DNA of 43,429 nucleotides from Streptococcus cristatus (GCF_003943465.1 NZ_RJPR01000009.1:1-43429); one strand, 5' to 3'. Shown: positions 1-8,717, counted from the first letter of the stretch. A program made the numbers and translations. Notes: generated by a model not told the origin, from the letters alone.

Positions 1-104
1 CCCTCTTGTTCCCAGTCACTACTCTCCCATAAATGTACATAATAATCTCGTGCACAGCGCCGGACGATCCACTGCACTTTCTCATAGCGTTCCTTGAAGT
101 TCAT
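1..104 (-). CDS. comX: Competence sigma factor ComX (SigX), 5' end only
   Basis: This is the first 34 codons of a gene that runs off the left edge. The predicted protein starts MNFKERYEKVQ and continues with an RDYYVHLWESSDWEQE stretch, which resembles the N-terminus of streptococcal ComX (for example the YYLHLWELSDWDQEG segment I recall for pneumococcus). ComX is the alternative sigma factor that directs RNA polymerase to late competence genes. The ATG at 104 is chosen because AAAGGAGAT lies just upstream. The gene lies downstream of rpoE on the same strand, separated by a good terminator, so it is probably transcribed on its own. The body of the protein is not visible, so the call rests on the N-terminus only. 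Confidence 0.8.
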   Translation of the reverse strand, partial: MNFKERYEKVQWIVRRCARDYYVHLWESSDWEQE

Positions 105-180
105 GTTATCTCCTTTTTCTTTGATAATATGATTCTACAAGAAAAAATCTTCCCTCAGGCCTCCTGTCCCTATCCTGTCT

Positions 181-188
181 ATTTTATA
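181..188 (-). promoter_or_regulatory. Possible comX -10 element
   Basis: On the minus strand a TATAAAAT lies about 77 bases upstream of the comX start. No good -35 box lies at the usual spacing. That would fit a promoter dependent on an activator such as ComE, but I could not find a convincing pair of ComE direct repeats. Confidence 0.35.
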
Positions 189-254
189 CCCCAACTGGTA
201 CCTAACAAAAATATCTATGACATCTCAGGGACTTTTTAAGACATATTAGAACGC

Positions 255-286
255 AAAAACAACTGCTTCAAAAGCAGTTGTTTTTT
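255..286 (-). terminator. rpoE terminator
   Basis: A perfect 9-bp stem (CAACTGCTT / AAGCAGTTG) with a 3-base loop is flanked by A and T runs on both sides. It lies 6 bases past the rpoE stop and separates rpoE from comX. The T-run is good on both strands. Confidence 0.88.
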
Positions 287-291
287 GGATA

Positions 292-882
292 TTATTCTTC
301 GTCTTCAACATCCTGATCATCGTCAGAATATTCATCGTCTTCTTCATTTAACTCAACTTCTTCGCCGAGATCATCTGGAGCTATTTCATTGATTTCAGCA
401 TCGTAGGCTTCAACCTCACTCTTTTCATCATCTGGATTGTCTTCATCGTATGAAAGAGCCGGGTCCTCTTCATATGAGTCCTCATCTTCAGGATCATCAT
501 CGCTGTAATCAATTGCATCTTCGTCGCCATCCATAAAGGCATTAACGCGTTTTTTCTTGCGTTTCTTAGGCTCGTCTTCCTCGTCCGTTTCTTCCAAAGC
601 GATGATTTCTTCATCGACTTCGTCAATCGCATACCAAGAACGAAGACCCCATTTATTGTCACCAAGTGGAATGAAACTGCCATCTACATTCAGTTCTGTA
701 TAAAATAGAGGCAGCGCTTCTCGGATCTCACTATTTGATTTTTCCAGATAATTTTGAATTTCATTAACAAGCTCATCGAAATACATTTCATGGTCACGCC
801 CGCGCAATTCTAAGATGGCACGTGCTACCTCAATCATCGAAAGCTCACTTTTTTCTTGTCCTGCAAATACTTCTAATTCCAA
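292..882 (-). CDS. rpoE: RNA polymerase delta subunit RpoE
   Basis: The protein (196 aa) is the Firmicute-specific delta subunit of RNA polymerase. It promotes polymerase recycling and lowers non-specific initiation. Residues 1 to about 90 form the folded HARE-HTH domain ([15 protein letters not shown], then the FYTELN and [11 protein letters not shown] motifs). From about residue 95 the chain is almost entirely Asp and Glu with a short lysine patch (KKRKKKR), which is the disordered acidic tail typical of the family. The start is a TTG at 882, preceded by AAGGAGAATAAC; this start gives the family N-terminus MELEVF. The gene has its own terminator downstream. Confidence 0.97.
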   Translation of the reverse strand: MELEVFAGQEKSELSMIEVARAILELRGRDHEMYFDELVNEIQNYLEKSNSEIREALPLFYTELNVDGSFIPLGDNKWGLRSWYAIDEVDEEIIALEETDEEDEPKKRKKKRVNAFMDGDEDAIDYSDDDPEDEDSYEEDPALSYDEDNPDDEKSEVEAYDAEINEIAPDDLGEEVELNEEDDEYSDDDQDVEDEE

Positions 883-1101
883 AGTTATTCTCCTTAAGAT
901 TACACAGGCATTTAGCCAGGCATTTTTTCGCTACTTTCTATTGTACGATAAATTTGCCGTCTAGTCAAAAAAATTTCACCTAGGCCATCCGACTTTTCAA
1001 GCCTAGCTTTCCTACTATGTTTTTTCAGCATCTATAGAACAGCATCTTCCTCTAATTTATAAACATTGGCATATTTGTCCTCACAAGTCTTCGACTAATC
1101 A

Positions 1102-1110
1102 TGATATAAT
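1102..1110 (+). promoter_or_regulatory. Extended -10 promoter of the ArAE gene
   Basis: The sequence TGATATAAT is an extended -10 (TGnTATAAT) without a good -35. It predicts transcription from about 1117. That leaves no room for a ribosome site before the TTG at 1121 and supports the ATG at 1142 as the real start. Confidence 0.6.
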
Positions 1111-1141
1111 AGAAAAAACTTTGTTTAATAGAAAGAAGCTT

Positions 1142-2107
1142 ATGCCTCTCCTCCAACGTACCATCAAACTAACTCTTGCAACATGTCTTGCTGCGGCTCT
1201 AGCTGCTTTTTTAGGTCTAAGCAATGCTATATCAGCCGGTATCATTGCCATTCTCAGCGTTTCCGACACCCGCAGAAGCACGATCAAACTGGCCCGCAAC
1301 CGCCTCTTTTCTACTATTTTAGCACTAGCCATCGGGAGCTTATCTTTTATCCTTCTAGGATTTAACCTTTGGAGCTTAGGGATTTATATCCTGTTCTACG
1401 TTCCCTTAGCTTATCTCTTTGGCTGGGAAATAGGCATCACCCCTAGTACAGTTTTGGTTACCCATCTGCTGCTAGCCCATTCTGTTTCTTGGTCTCTTTT
1501 AGCCAATGAAATGGCTGTCTTCCTCATCGGAACGGGATTCGCTCTTCTGGCTAATTTATATATGGCTTCAAACCAGCAAGATATTGACAACTATCATATT
1601 CAAGTTGAAGAGCAACTGAAGAAAATTCTACTGCGTTTTGAATATTTCTTAAAAGCTGGTGACGGCCGAAACGATGCGACTCTAATCAAGGAACTAGATA
1701 CTACCCTTCAAGAAGCCTTAGCACTGGTCTATCTGGACCATTCCAACCATCTCTTTCATCAGACCAACTACCATATTCATTATTTTGAAATGCGGCAGGC
1801 GCAGAATCGCATTCTAAAAGACATGGCAGGAAATATCAACAACTGTCAGTTGGCAGCTAGCGAGAGCTTGATTTTAGCACGTCTTTTCTCCAAGACAGCC
1901 CAGCAACTTAGTCAAGAAAATCCCGCTCACGAACTAGTTGAAGAAATCGAAGCCTGTTTGGATGTTTTTCGCGAACGCCCACTTCCTAAGACTCGGCAAG
2001 AATTTGAAACTCGTGCCACACTTCTGCAACTTTTACGAGACTTGGAAACTTTTATTAAGATTAAAGTAGAATTTTATCAAAATTACCAAAAGGTGCAAGC
2101 AAATTAG
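1142..2107 (+). CDS. Aromatic acid exporter family (ArAE/FUSC-like) membrane protein
   Basis: The N-terminal half holds about five hydrophobic segments (roughly residues 10-140 of 321). They include the LSVSDTRRSTIKLARNRL segment typical of the bacterial aromatic-acid-exporter domain. The C-terminal half is soluble and helical, matching the ArAE C-terminal domain. Such proteins sit in the plasma membrane; export of aromatic acids is inferred from the family name and the natural substrate in streptococci is not known. A TTG at 1121 would add seven residues, but it lies only about 4 bases from the predicted transcript start. The ATG at 1142 has an AAAGAAG purine stretch just upstream. The gene is transcribed alone and ends in a strong shared terminator. 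Confidence 0.82.
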   Translation: MPLLQRTIKLTLATCLAAALAAFLGLSNAISAGIIAILSVSDTRRSTIKLARNRLFSTILALAIGSLSFILLGFNLWSLGIYILFYVPLAYLFGWEIGITPSTVLVTHLLLAHSVSWSLLANEMAVFLIGTGFALLANLYMASNQQDIDNYHIQVEEQLKKILLRFEYFLKAGDGRNDATLIKELDTTLQEALALVYLDHSNHLFHQTNYHIHYFEMRQAQNRILKDMAGNINNCQLAASESLILARLFSKTAQQLSQENPAHELVEEIEACLDVFRERPLPKTRQEFETRATLLQLLRDLETFIKIKVEFYQNYQKVQAN

Positions 2108-2132
2108 CTCTGTGCCATTTCCAATAAATAGT

Positions 2133-2163
2133 AAAAGGAGTTGAAAAATCTTCAACTCCTTTT
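2133..2163. terminator. Bidirectional terminator between ArAE gene and kimA
   Basis: A perfect 13-bp stem (AAAAGGAGTTGAA / TTCAACTCCTTTT, 5-base loop) lies between convergent genes, with A-rich and T-rich flanks on either side. It can serve both directions. Confidence 0.9.
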
Positions 2164-2186
2164 TCTCATTCAGTAAAGGCATTCGC

Positions 2187-4034
2187 TCATTCTTTTAAGT
2201 GATAAGAATAACTTGCAACCACGACATCCTCATACCATTTCAAATAGTATTTTAATTTTAAACTCATCTGGTTATGCAAGATATTTTGCCATCTCTTTTT
2301 AGGTATAAACTGAGGTACTAGGACTGTCACTGTTCTTCCTTCTTTTTTGGCTCGCTTGGCTACCTTAATTACATACTGAACTGTCGGACTGATGATATTG
2401 CGATAGCTAGTTGTGACTGTCTCAAAGCGAATATCTGGGAAGTAGTCAGCAAATTCCTCGGCGACTTCAGCATCTTTTTCAGCTGTCTCTGCTGTAGAAA
2501 CATGCATTGCTACGACTTCATCTCCGATACTGCGCGCATAGCTCATCGCACCAACACTGACTCGGGTAACATTCCCGACCAGGACAATTACTGTATTACC
2601 AGTGTAGTTCTGGCGCTCAATGTGGTCATGCAATCTCAACTGTTTAGCGACTCTATTATAATGCTGCTTGATAGACAAAAACAGCCAAGTCAAAACGATG
2701 ATAATAGGGAAGAAAGGCCAAATATCTTGGAGACGGAATAAAAGTAAAATAAGGACAATCCCGTAACAAATGATCGCACCAAGGATATTCGCAATCGAAT
2801 GCTTCAAGAAATTATTTCCATATTTTTTCTTCCAATGGACAACCATACCGGTCTGGGAGAGAGCAAAGGGCACGAATACACCAATCGTGTACAGGGGAAT
2901 CAAACGTTCTGTATTTCCCTTAAAGATAAACAAAAGTGCAATAGCTCCAAAAGCCAGGGTGAAAATGCCATTAGAATAGCTCAGACGATCTCCTTTTTCC
3001 ATGTACATATGTGGCATGTATTTATTCTTAGCCATATTGTAGGAAAGCATCGGAAAGGCTGAGAAGCCTGTATTGGCTGCCACCGCTAAGATCAAAGCAG
3101 TCGACAATTGGAAAACATAAAACAAGATACGACCAAAAGCAGAAGTTCCCAAAATCGCTTGCGCCATTTGAGCCAGAGTCGTTACACCTTTGACAGGCAC
3201 GATGCCAATCCAATAATTCAAGAAGGTAATACCAGCAAACATAATTCCTAGGATTAAGGCCATAATCGATAGGGTGGCTGCGGCATTATGGGCTTTAGGC
3301 TTCTTGAAAAAGGGAACTGAATTGGAAATAGCTTCCACTCCTGTCAAGGAAGCAGAGCCGCTGGTGAAAGCACGAAGCAGCAAGATTAAACTGACTCCAG
3401 TAATCGGACTACCAATGCTCGCAGTTGCGTGATAGTCTAAATTTCCTGTCAGGATTTGCACAAAACCAAAACCAATCAACAATAAGGTGCTGACAATAAA
3501 AAGATAGACAGGAATCATCAAGGAAGTGGCCGATTCTTTTAGTCCTCGGAGATTCATTAGCATCAGCAAGAGAACTAAGAAAATGGAAATATGTAAATTG
3601 TAAGGATGTAAGACGGGAATTGCAGAGGTAATTGCGTCCGCTCCAGAAGCGACCGAAACAGCCACTGTCAACATGTAATCTACCAGCAAGCTTCCGCCAG
3701 CAATCAAACCTGCCGTTGGAGATAGATTTTCTGTCGTCACCATATAAGCTCCTCCTCCTTGAGGATAAGCATGAATGACCTGACGATAGGAAATCGTTAA
3801 ACTCGCTAATAGAATCAATACGACTATTCCTATGGGAAGCGACCACCAAATGGCACCAACAGAAACAGAAGTCAAGACCAAAACAACCTGCTCTGGTCCA
3901 TAAGCAATCGAAGATAAAGCGTCACTGGAGAGCATGGCTAAAGCTTGCATCTTAGTCAATAAATGGCCATCTTCGCCCTCTTTTCCAGATTTTAATGGGC
4001 GTCCAATAAAAAAGCCTTTTAACTTGGAAAACAT
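2187..4034 (-). CDS. kimA: KimA-type potassium importer (APC superfamily)
   Basis: The protein (615 aa) is a close family match to Bacillus subtilis KimA (YdaO), a high-affinity proton-coupled potassium importer whose activity and expression are controlled by c-di-AMP. The shared signature is visible throughout: ALAMLSSDALSS, the AYPQGGGAY motif, LIAGGSLLVDY, SLTGVEAISN and NTGFSAFP, then about 12 membrane segments. A soluble USP-like C-terminal domain (about residues 460-615) ends with the FIPKKRW and LHNQ motifs. An upstream in-frame ATG (4055) lies at the predicted transcript start; the ATG at 4034 directly follows AAAGGAGGAACTT and is preferred. The gene is monocistronic. Older annotations call such proteins amino acid permease. 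Confidence 0.9.
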   Translation of the reverse strand: MFSKLKGFFIGRPLKSGKEGEDGHLLTKMQALAMLSSDALSSIAYGPEQVVLVLTSVSVGAIWWSLPIGIVVLILLASLTISYRQVIHAYPQGGGAYMVTTENLSPTAGLIAGGSLLVDYMLTVAVSVASGADAITSAIPVLHPYNLHISIFLVLLLMLMNLRGLKESATSLMIPVYLFIVSTLLLIGFGFVQILTGNLDYHATASIGSPITGVSLILLLRAFTSGSASLTGVEAISNSVPFFKKPKAHNAAATLSIMALILGIMFAGITFLNYWIGIVPVKGVTTLAQMAQAILGTSAFGRILFYVFQLSTALILAVAANTGFSAFPMLSYNMAKNKYMPHMYMEKGDRLSYSNGIFTLAFGAIALLFIFKGNTERLIPLYTIGVFVPFALSQTGMVVHWKKKYGNNFLKHSIANILGAIICYGIVLILLLFRLQDIWPFFPIIIVLTWLFLSIKQHYNRVAKQLRLHDHIERQNYTGNTVIVLVGNVTRVSVGAMSYARSIGDEVVAMHVSTAETAEKDAEVAEEFADYFPDIRFETVTTSYRNIISPTVQYVIKVAKRAKKEGRTVTVLVPQFIPKKRWQNILHNQMSLKLKYYLKWYEDVVVASYSYHLKE

Positions 4035-4060
4035 AAGTTCCTCCTTTAAAAACATGAGCC

Positions 4061-4105
4061 ATTCTACTCTTTTTCAGAAAACATGTCAATACTTTTCTGA
4101 AAATA
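4061..4105 (-). promoter_or_regulatory. kimA promoter with CodY-like box
   Basis: On the minus strand TTGACA (4084-4089) and TAGAAT (4061-4066) are 17 bases apart, predicting transcription from about 4054. Directly upstream of the -35 lies ACTTTTCTGAAAATA (4091-4105), which matches 13 of 15 positions of the CodY consensus AATTTTCWGAAAATT. CodY control is an inference. Confidence 0.75.
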
Positions 4106-4208
4106 AATTTCAATCTCCTACTTTTCATCCAATTATATATTTAAAGTTTTAAACTCAATCTTCTATAAAATTTTCCTGTTTTTCTGGTGCTTGTTTATAT
4201 GGGAGTGT

Positions 4209-4238
4209 CAAAAAACGAGCTTTATGTAAAACTCGTCT
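4209..4238 (-). terminator. Terminator of the cysS-mrnC end of the operon
   Basis: On the minus strand a hairpin with ACGAG / CTCGT arms extended by TTT/AAA is followed by six T residues. It is about 110 bases past the stop of the DUF6892-like gene. Confidence 0.6.
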
Positions 4239-4345
4239 TTGATATATAAATTTCTTAAATCCTAGTGGTTGTTAGTAAAAGAATTCTATCTCAGAATAAA
4301 CAAGATGACAATCAATAGAAACCTTCAAAGCATTACTAGTTTATG

Positions 4346-4777
4346 TCACTCTTCAATCTCAATTCCTTTGGATTCGAATAAATCACGTACTTCTTTAGAA
4401 AATGGGAAAATTGTTCCGTCAATAGTTTTCAAATTCGAAAACTGCGATAGTTCTTTTTCACTCACATATTCCAAATCAAATTGATCATCTTCCCCATCCC
4501 ACAAAGGAATCAATTGTGCATAGATCTCATTTCCTCCATCAAAGAAGAGGCTTTCCACATTCTGCGCACACTCTTTAGGTATTTCCAACTGTTCGAAATA
4601 AGCCTGCACTTCAGGAATTGGTGCCTCATAGAAGTCTTCTGGATCTACAGATAAGTTATCAGATTCACAAAAACTGTAGACGTCAAATCGTGGTTCAAGC
4701 ACGTTTTGTTCATACATCAACTCCTGAATAATAGCCAATTTAAAATTAAAATTATCAAATTGTAAGAAATCACTCAT
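4346..4777 (-). CDS. Hypothetical protein, DUF6892-like
   Basis: This acidic soluble protein (143 aa) has no signal peptide or membrane segment. The segments LAIIQELMYEQNVLEPRFDVY and FFDGGNEIYAQLIPLWDGEDD look like the DUF6892 family, proteins of unknown function that often occur in multigene clusters. It starts at an ATG with AAAGGAACT upstream, 19 bases after mrnC, so it may be the last cistron of that transcript. It is clearly richer in A+T than cysS and mrnC, which suggests later arrival. Function is not known. An immunity-type role is possible for such small acidic proteins, but nothing here shows it. Confidence 0.65.
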   Translation of the reverse strand: MSDFLQFDNFNFKLAIIQELMYEQNVLEPRFDVYSFCESDNLSVDPEDFYEAPIPEVQAYFEQLEIPKECAQNVESLFFDGGNEIYAQLIPLWDGEDDQFDLEYVSEKELSQFSNLKTIDGTIFPFSKEVRDLFESKGIEIEE

Positions 4778-4796
4778 AAATTAGTTCCTTTCAAAA

Positions 4797-5189
4797 TCAG
4801 AACAAAGCCTCAATCTTCCGAATACACCAGTCAATCAGCTCTTCCAGTCGCTCAATGGATTCGGTCATATGCAGGTAGCCCATGACTGCCTCAAAACCGG
4901 TCGACATACGGTAGGTGACAATGTCCGTATTCTTAGCCTTGGTATGGCTGTTGGCATTGCGGCCACGCTTGTAGATATCCTCTTCCTTCTCCGTCAGAAT
5001 CCCTTCTTCTAGCATGAGAGAGATGAGATTGGCCTGAGCCTTGGCAGAAACGTACTTGGTCGCTTCCCTATGCAGCTGATTGGGCTTGGTCAGACCTTGA
5101 AAAATCAGGTGCCTCCGGATATACATGGAGTAGACAGCATCTCCCTCAAAAGCGAGGGCAATGCCGTTAATCAGGTTGACATCAGTCAC
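4797..5189 (-). CDS. mrnC: Mini-ribonuclease 3
   Basis: MrnC (130 aa) is the stand-alone RNase III catalytic domain without a dsRNA-binding domain. In Firmicutes it matures 23S rRNA ends. The family signature NGIALAFEGDAVYSMYIRRHL is near the N-terminus, followed by LHREATKYVSAKAQ and KRGRNANSHTKAK; length is normal. The start is GTG at 5189 and overlaps the cysS stop by 8 bases (GTGACTGA), with GAGGTGG as ribosome site inside cysS, so translation is probably coupled. The cysS-mrnC pairing is conserved in streptococci and bacilli. Confidence 0.96.
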   Translation of the reverse strand: MTDVNLINGIALAFEGDAVYSMYIRRHLIFQGLTKPNQLHREATKYVSAKAQANLISLMLEEGILTEKEEDIYKRGRNANSHTKAKNTDIVTYRMSTGFEAVMGYLHMTESIERLEELIDWCIRKIEALF

Positions 5190-6525
5190 GGGTCCACCTC
5201 ACTCCGTCCTTAGTATCTAAAAGCTTGATGCCCTGAGCGGCCAATTCATCCCGAATACGATCCGCAGTCGCAAAATCCCGATTAGCCCGCGCTGCTTGGC
5301 GTTCCTCAATCAAGCGCTCAATGTCCGCATCCAAGACTTCTTCTACAAAGACGATACCGAAAACTTCTAAGAGCTTGGACAAGGCTTCCTTAACCTCAGC
5401 AGTGTAGTTGCCAGAATTGATCCACTTGGCCAGCTCGAAGACAACTGTGATACCGTTGGCCGCATTGAAATCTTCGTCCATAACAGCTGTGAACTTATCC
5501 AGAAAGGCCTGAAGCTGAGCAGAATCCGCCTGACCAGTGAATGGCTGCTCATAGGTATTCTTCAAATATTTGAGATTAGTCGCTGCATCATGAACAGCTT
5601 TTTCTGTGAAATTAATCGGCTTGCGGTAATGCTGGGTCGCAAAGAAGAAACGCAACACCTGACCATCAATGGTCTTGAGAGCATCGTGAACAGTGATAAA
5701 ATTTCCTAGAGATTTGGACATCTTGACGTCGTCGATGTTAACAAAGCCATTATGCATCCAGTAGTTAGCAAAAGTCTGACCAGTCTTGGCCTCTGACTGG
5801 GCGATTTCATTGGTATGGTGAGGAAACTCTAGGTCTGCTCCACCACCGTGGATATCAATAGTATAACCCAAGATCTCCGTCGACATGACCGAACACTCGA
5901 TGTGCCAGCCTGGACGACCTGCTCCCCAAGGACTGTCCCAGGAAATCTCGCCCGGCTTAGCTGCCTTCCAGAGAGCAAAATCCACCGGATTTTCCTTACG
6001 AGCAGTCTCCTCATCCGTCCGACCAGAAGCACCTAACTCCAAGTCAGCCAAGGTTTTGTTGGCTAATTTGGCATAATTGTTAGACTTTTCGACGCGGAAA
6101 TAGACGTCGCCCTCTGACTCATAAGCGTAGCCCTTGTCAATCAAGTCCTGCACAAAGCGGATGATGTCAGCCATAAACTCCACCACCCGCGGATGACGGG
6201 TCGCAGGCTTGACACCCAAAGCCGTCACATCCTCACGAAAGGCAGCGATATACTTGTCAGCCACCTCTTGAGGCGTGATTCCTTCTTCCTTGGCGCGATG
6301 GATAATCTTATCATCTACATCTGTAAAATTGGAAATATAATTGACCTCAAATCCCCGATACTCAAAATAGCGACGAACCGTGTCAAAAGCTACTGTTGAG
6401 CGGGCATTGCCGACATGGATATAGTTATAAACCGTCGGACCGCAGACATACATGCGAACCTTGCCCTCTTCAATGGGCACAAATTCACGTAGGCTGCGGG
6501 TCATGGTGTCGTAAATTTTAATCAT
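5182..6525 (-). CDS. cysS: Cysteinyl-tRNA synthetase
   Basis: This class I aminoacyl-tRNA synthetase (447 aa) charges tRNA-Cys. The N-terminal part carries the zinc-ligand cysteine in [11 protein letters not shown] and the HIGH-type motif HVGN (about residues 37-40). The middle has [10 protein letters not shown] and the [15 protein letters not shown] zinc site, followed by the KMSKS loop. The C-terminus ends [18 protein letters not shown] at 6534 would add three residues, but GGGAG lies 8 bases before the ATG at 6525, which also gives the normal MIKIYDT start and 447-residue family length. It lies downstream of cysE in the same leftward gene block, so cysteine synthesis and tRNA charging are clustered. 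Confidence 0.98.
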   Translation of the reverse strand: MIKIYDTMTRSLREFVPIEEGKVRMYVCGPTVYNYIHVGNARSTVAFDTVRRYFEYRGFEVNYISNFTDVDDKIIHRAKEEGITPQEVADKYIAAFREDVTALGVKPATRHPRVVEFMADIIRFVQDLIDKGYAYESEGDVYFRVEKSNNYAKLANKTLADLELGASGRTDEETARKENPVDFALWKAAKPGEISWDSPWGAGRPGWHIECSVMSTEILGYTIDIHGGGADLEFPHHTNEIAQSEAKTGQTFANYWMHNGFVNIDDVKMSKSLGNFITVHDALKTIDGQVLRFFFATQHYRKPINFTEKAVHDAATNLKYLKNTYEQPFTGQADSAQLQAFLDKFTAVMDEDFNAANGITVVFELAKWINSGNYTAEVKEALSKLLEVFGIVFVEEVLDADIERLIEERQAARANRDFATADRIRDELAAQGIKLLDTKDGVRWTRD

Positions 6526-6542
6526 GCGGTCCACTCCCTTCT

Positions 6543-7064
6543 CTATTTCTGACTTTTTCGGCTGAAAACCAGCTCTGCAAAAGGGCCAAATTGTCTGAGA
6601 TTATCCAGTTGGTAAAAGCGCTGCCCTTCCTCTTGGGTAAAGAGGGGAACCCCCTTTCCTAGGATAAGGGGCGCTATCTGAATAATGAGGTGGTCGAAAA
6701 GATCCGCATCCAAGAGCGGTCCTACCAAGGAATTACCACCAATCACAAAGACATTTTTGCCTTTGTCAATCTGGTGAACAAAGTCCACCACATCCCCAGC
6801 TACTGGCTGGTAATTGCTGACAGGCAGGTGCCTATCATGCGTAAAGACATAGTTTTCCGTAGCTTGATAAAAACTTTCTACATCTTGCAAATCTTGGATT
6901 TCCTCAAAGGTCCGCTTGCCCATGATGGTGATATCCATTTGCCTGTAAAAGTCATCATAGCCTGTATCCTCTACAGAACCAAGCTGATACAGCCAGTCTA
7001 TCCTATGCTGGCTGTCTGCCAAGTAGCCATCCATGGTGATACAGCCGTAAAAATATACTGCCAT
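6543..7064 (-). CDS. RibD C-terminal / dihydrofolate-reductase-fold protein
   Basis: The protein (173 aa) belongs to the RibD_C family (YwjB/YyaP-like), which has the dihydrofolate reductase fold and probably binds NADPH. Visible family features are the start YFYGCITMDGYLAD, the MGKRTFEE motif, the nucleotide-binding stretch VFVIGGNSLVGPLL and the ending PLILGKGVPLF. These paralogues are not established as folate or riboflavin enzymes, so the substrate is unknown. It lies 8 bases after the nucleoside phosphorylase gene and 17 bases before cysS, so all three are probably cotranscribed. Confidence 0.85.
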   Translation of the reverse strand: MAVYFYGCITMDGYLADSQHRIDWLYQLGSVEDTGYDDFYRQMDITIMGKRTFEEIQDLQDVESFYQATENYVFTHDRHLPVSNYQPVAGDVVDFVHQIDKGKNVFVIGGNSLVGPLLDADLFDHLIIQIAPLILGKGVPLFTQEEGQRFYQLDNLRQFGPFAELVFSRKSQK

Positions 7065-7072
7065 TCTTGTAG

Positions 7073-7837
7073 TTACCTTTCTAGTTCCTTTGCTATTGTC
7101 AAAGCGATAGTGAAAAAAGTCATGGCATCAGCTGTCCGCTCTTCATGGCGGGCATCCCAGGTTCGGTTATGATGATCCACATAGTCAGCTGTGTAGAAGA
7201 ACTGATAGACCTTGGTCTTGCGAAATTGACTCCAAGCCATGATAGCCGAAGCTTCCATGTCCACCACTTGAGCCCCAGCAGCTAAGCGACGCTTGACTTT
7301 CTCAGGAGTTTCTCGGTAAAAAGCATCAGTCGTCCAAGTCTTGGTGCGGATATGCTCAATATCGTGCTTGTCAAAGATGGCTTCTAGCTTAACTAACAGA
7401 GACTCGTCATAAGCGACTTCATCACCCGGTGGGGCATAGTGGTAGCTAGTGCCTTCATCTCGCAAAGCAGCAGCCGGCAGGATAATCTTGTCCGCCTCAA
7501 TTGAGCGATCCAAAACGCCACAAGAACCTAGAATGATGAAATTCTTGAAGCCTCTGGCCGCCAACTCCTCCAGTTGGCCAATCACTGATGGAGCTCCAAT
7601 AAGCGCAGTCATGACCGCAACTTGATTTCCATCATAATTATATACATACCAAGGGAATTGTCCGTTAAGATTTTTTAAATAGCCTCCTTGATAGACTTTT
7701 TCTGACTCAATCAAACGTTGCAGAATTTCTCCGTTAAAGGACAGGATGATAGTTTCACAAATCTCACCCTTGTCCATAATCTGCCTATCTGTCGGTTCAA
7801 TAACTCCAGCTACATCTTCAAATTCCTCTAATAACAT
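7073..7837 (-). CDS. Nucleoside phosphorylase family protein (uridine-phosphorylase-like)
   Basis: The protein (254 aa) has the PNP/UDP-phosphorylase fold. The phosphate- and base-binding segments are recognisable: VMTALIGAPSVIGQLEEL, FIILGSCGVLDRS, and VVDMEASAIMAWSQF, which carries the conserved Met-Glu that contacts ribose. Family members split nucleosides with phosphate into base and ribose-1-phosphate. Whether uridine, purine nucleosides or a modified nucleoside is used cannot be read from the sequence. The ribosome site before the ATG at 7837 is weak (GAAAGTGAAG). The gap upstream to cysE holds no intact gene. Confidence 0.82.
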   Translation of the reverse strand: MLLEEFEDVAGVIEPTDRQIMDKGEICETIILSFNGEILQRLIESEKVYQGGYLKNLNGQFPWYVYNYDGNQVAVMTALIGAPSVIGQLEELAARGFKNFIILGSCGVLDRSIEADKIILPAAALRDEGTSYHYAPPGDEVAYDESLLVKLEAIFDKHDIEHIRTKTWTTDAFYRETPEKVKRRLAAGAQVVDMEASAIMAWSQFRKTKVYQFFYTADYVDHHNRTWDARHEERTADAMTFFTIALTIAKELER

Positions 7838-8011
7838 AACTTCACTTTCTTTAAGACTTCAGCAAATCCAGCTTCATCTTTTCTATGCGGCACAGCTTGG
7901 TCTCATCTTTTCGGCTTCACTTATAGTGAGCCCATTGGGTTACCGTTTGCCAAATTACTCCTTGGCAAGACCTCCTAAGGTATCTTGTTAGCTGTCCAAA
8001 ATAGGCCTTTC

Positions 8012-8629
8012 TTAGAGCTCCGACGAATGGTGGCTGGCTTCGCGGGCATGCTCCAGCTTATCCAAATAATATTCTCGCTGTTCTTCCACCTCGTGGATGG
8101 TTGGCTCATCTTTCTGACCATGAACACGCACGATCTTAGCCGGGATTCCAACTACAGTTACATCACTAGGCACATCGGCCACAACAACTGCTCCAGCTCC
8201 AACTTTGGCATTTTCACCAATTTCAACTGGGCCAATGACTTGAGCATGAGCAGAGACCAAGGCACCCCGACGCACAGTCGGATGTCGTTTCCCTGTATCT
8301 TTACCAGTACCGCCTAAGGTCACGCCGTGATACAGAAGCGCACCCTTTTCTACGATGGCCGTTTCACCGATAACCAATCCACCACCATGGTCAATGAAAA
8401 CACCTGACTCAATCTGAGCACCTGGATGAATCTCAATCTGAGTCCAAAAGCGCCAAAATTGGCTGTGCATGCGTGCTAGTAGCTTAAAGCCTCTCTTCCA
8501 GAGGAAATGAGAAAGACGGTGGGCTGCCAAGGCCTTGACACCTGGATAAGTCAGGATGACCTCCAGCGAAGTACGAGCAGCTGGATCATTTTCTTTTACA
8601 ATCTCAATGGCTTCTTTCCACCAGCCCAT
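8012..8629 (-). CDS. cysE: Serine O-acetyltransferase
   Basis: CysE (205 aa) transfers acetyl from acetyl-CoA to L-serine, giving O-acetylserine for cysteine synthesis. Residues 1-60 are helical (NDPAARTSLEVILTYPGVKALAAHRLSHFLW). From about residue 65 there is the left-handed beta-helix made of hexapeptide repeats, with FIDHGGGLVIGETA and YHGVTLGGTGKDTGKRHPT, which holds the catalytic Asp and His residues and the CoA site. The tail is longer and more polar than in Bacillus. The ATG follows GAAAGGAGAAGAAG. It sits downstream of pnp, as in pneumococcus, separated by a large hairpin that may limit read-through. Confidence 0.96.
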   Translation of the reverse strand: MGWWKEAIEIVKENDPAARTSLEVILTYPGVKALAAHRLSHFLWKRGFKLLARMHSQFWRFWTQIEIHPGAQIESGVFIDHGGGLVIGETAIVEKGALLYHGVTLGGTGKDTGKRHPTVRRGALVSAHAQVIGPVEIGENAKVGAGAVVVADVPSDVTVVGIPAKIVRVHGQKDEPTIHEVEEQREYYLDKLEHAREASHHSSEL

Positions 8630-8650
8630 CTTCTTCTCCTTTCATTAGGT

Positions 8651-8715
8651 AAAATAAGGGAGTAGGCCCTACACAAAGAAATTTGTAAGGTAATCGAGCC
8701 TGATCACTCCCTTTT
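8651..8715 (-). terminator. Large hairpin between pnp and cysE (terminator or attenuator)
   Basis: On the minus strand AAGGGAGT (8706-8713) pairs with ACTCCCTT (8656-8663). An inner AGGCTC/GGGCCT helix (one G-U) and an ACAAA/TTTGT hairpin stack inside. It starts immediately after the pnp stop and is followed by TATTTT. It looks like a partial terminator or an RNA-stabilising structure. Confidence 0.6.
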
Positions 8716-8717
8716 CA

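Noticed and set aside
33..239. 68-residue plus-strand frame at the left edge
   Set aside because: It is antisense to the comX start and its leader, with no ribosome site or family signal.
108..240. ComE direct repeats upstream of comX
   Set aside because: Only one half (CCAGTTGGG) resembles the consensus; the partner 21 bases away does not.
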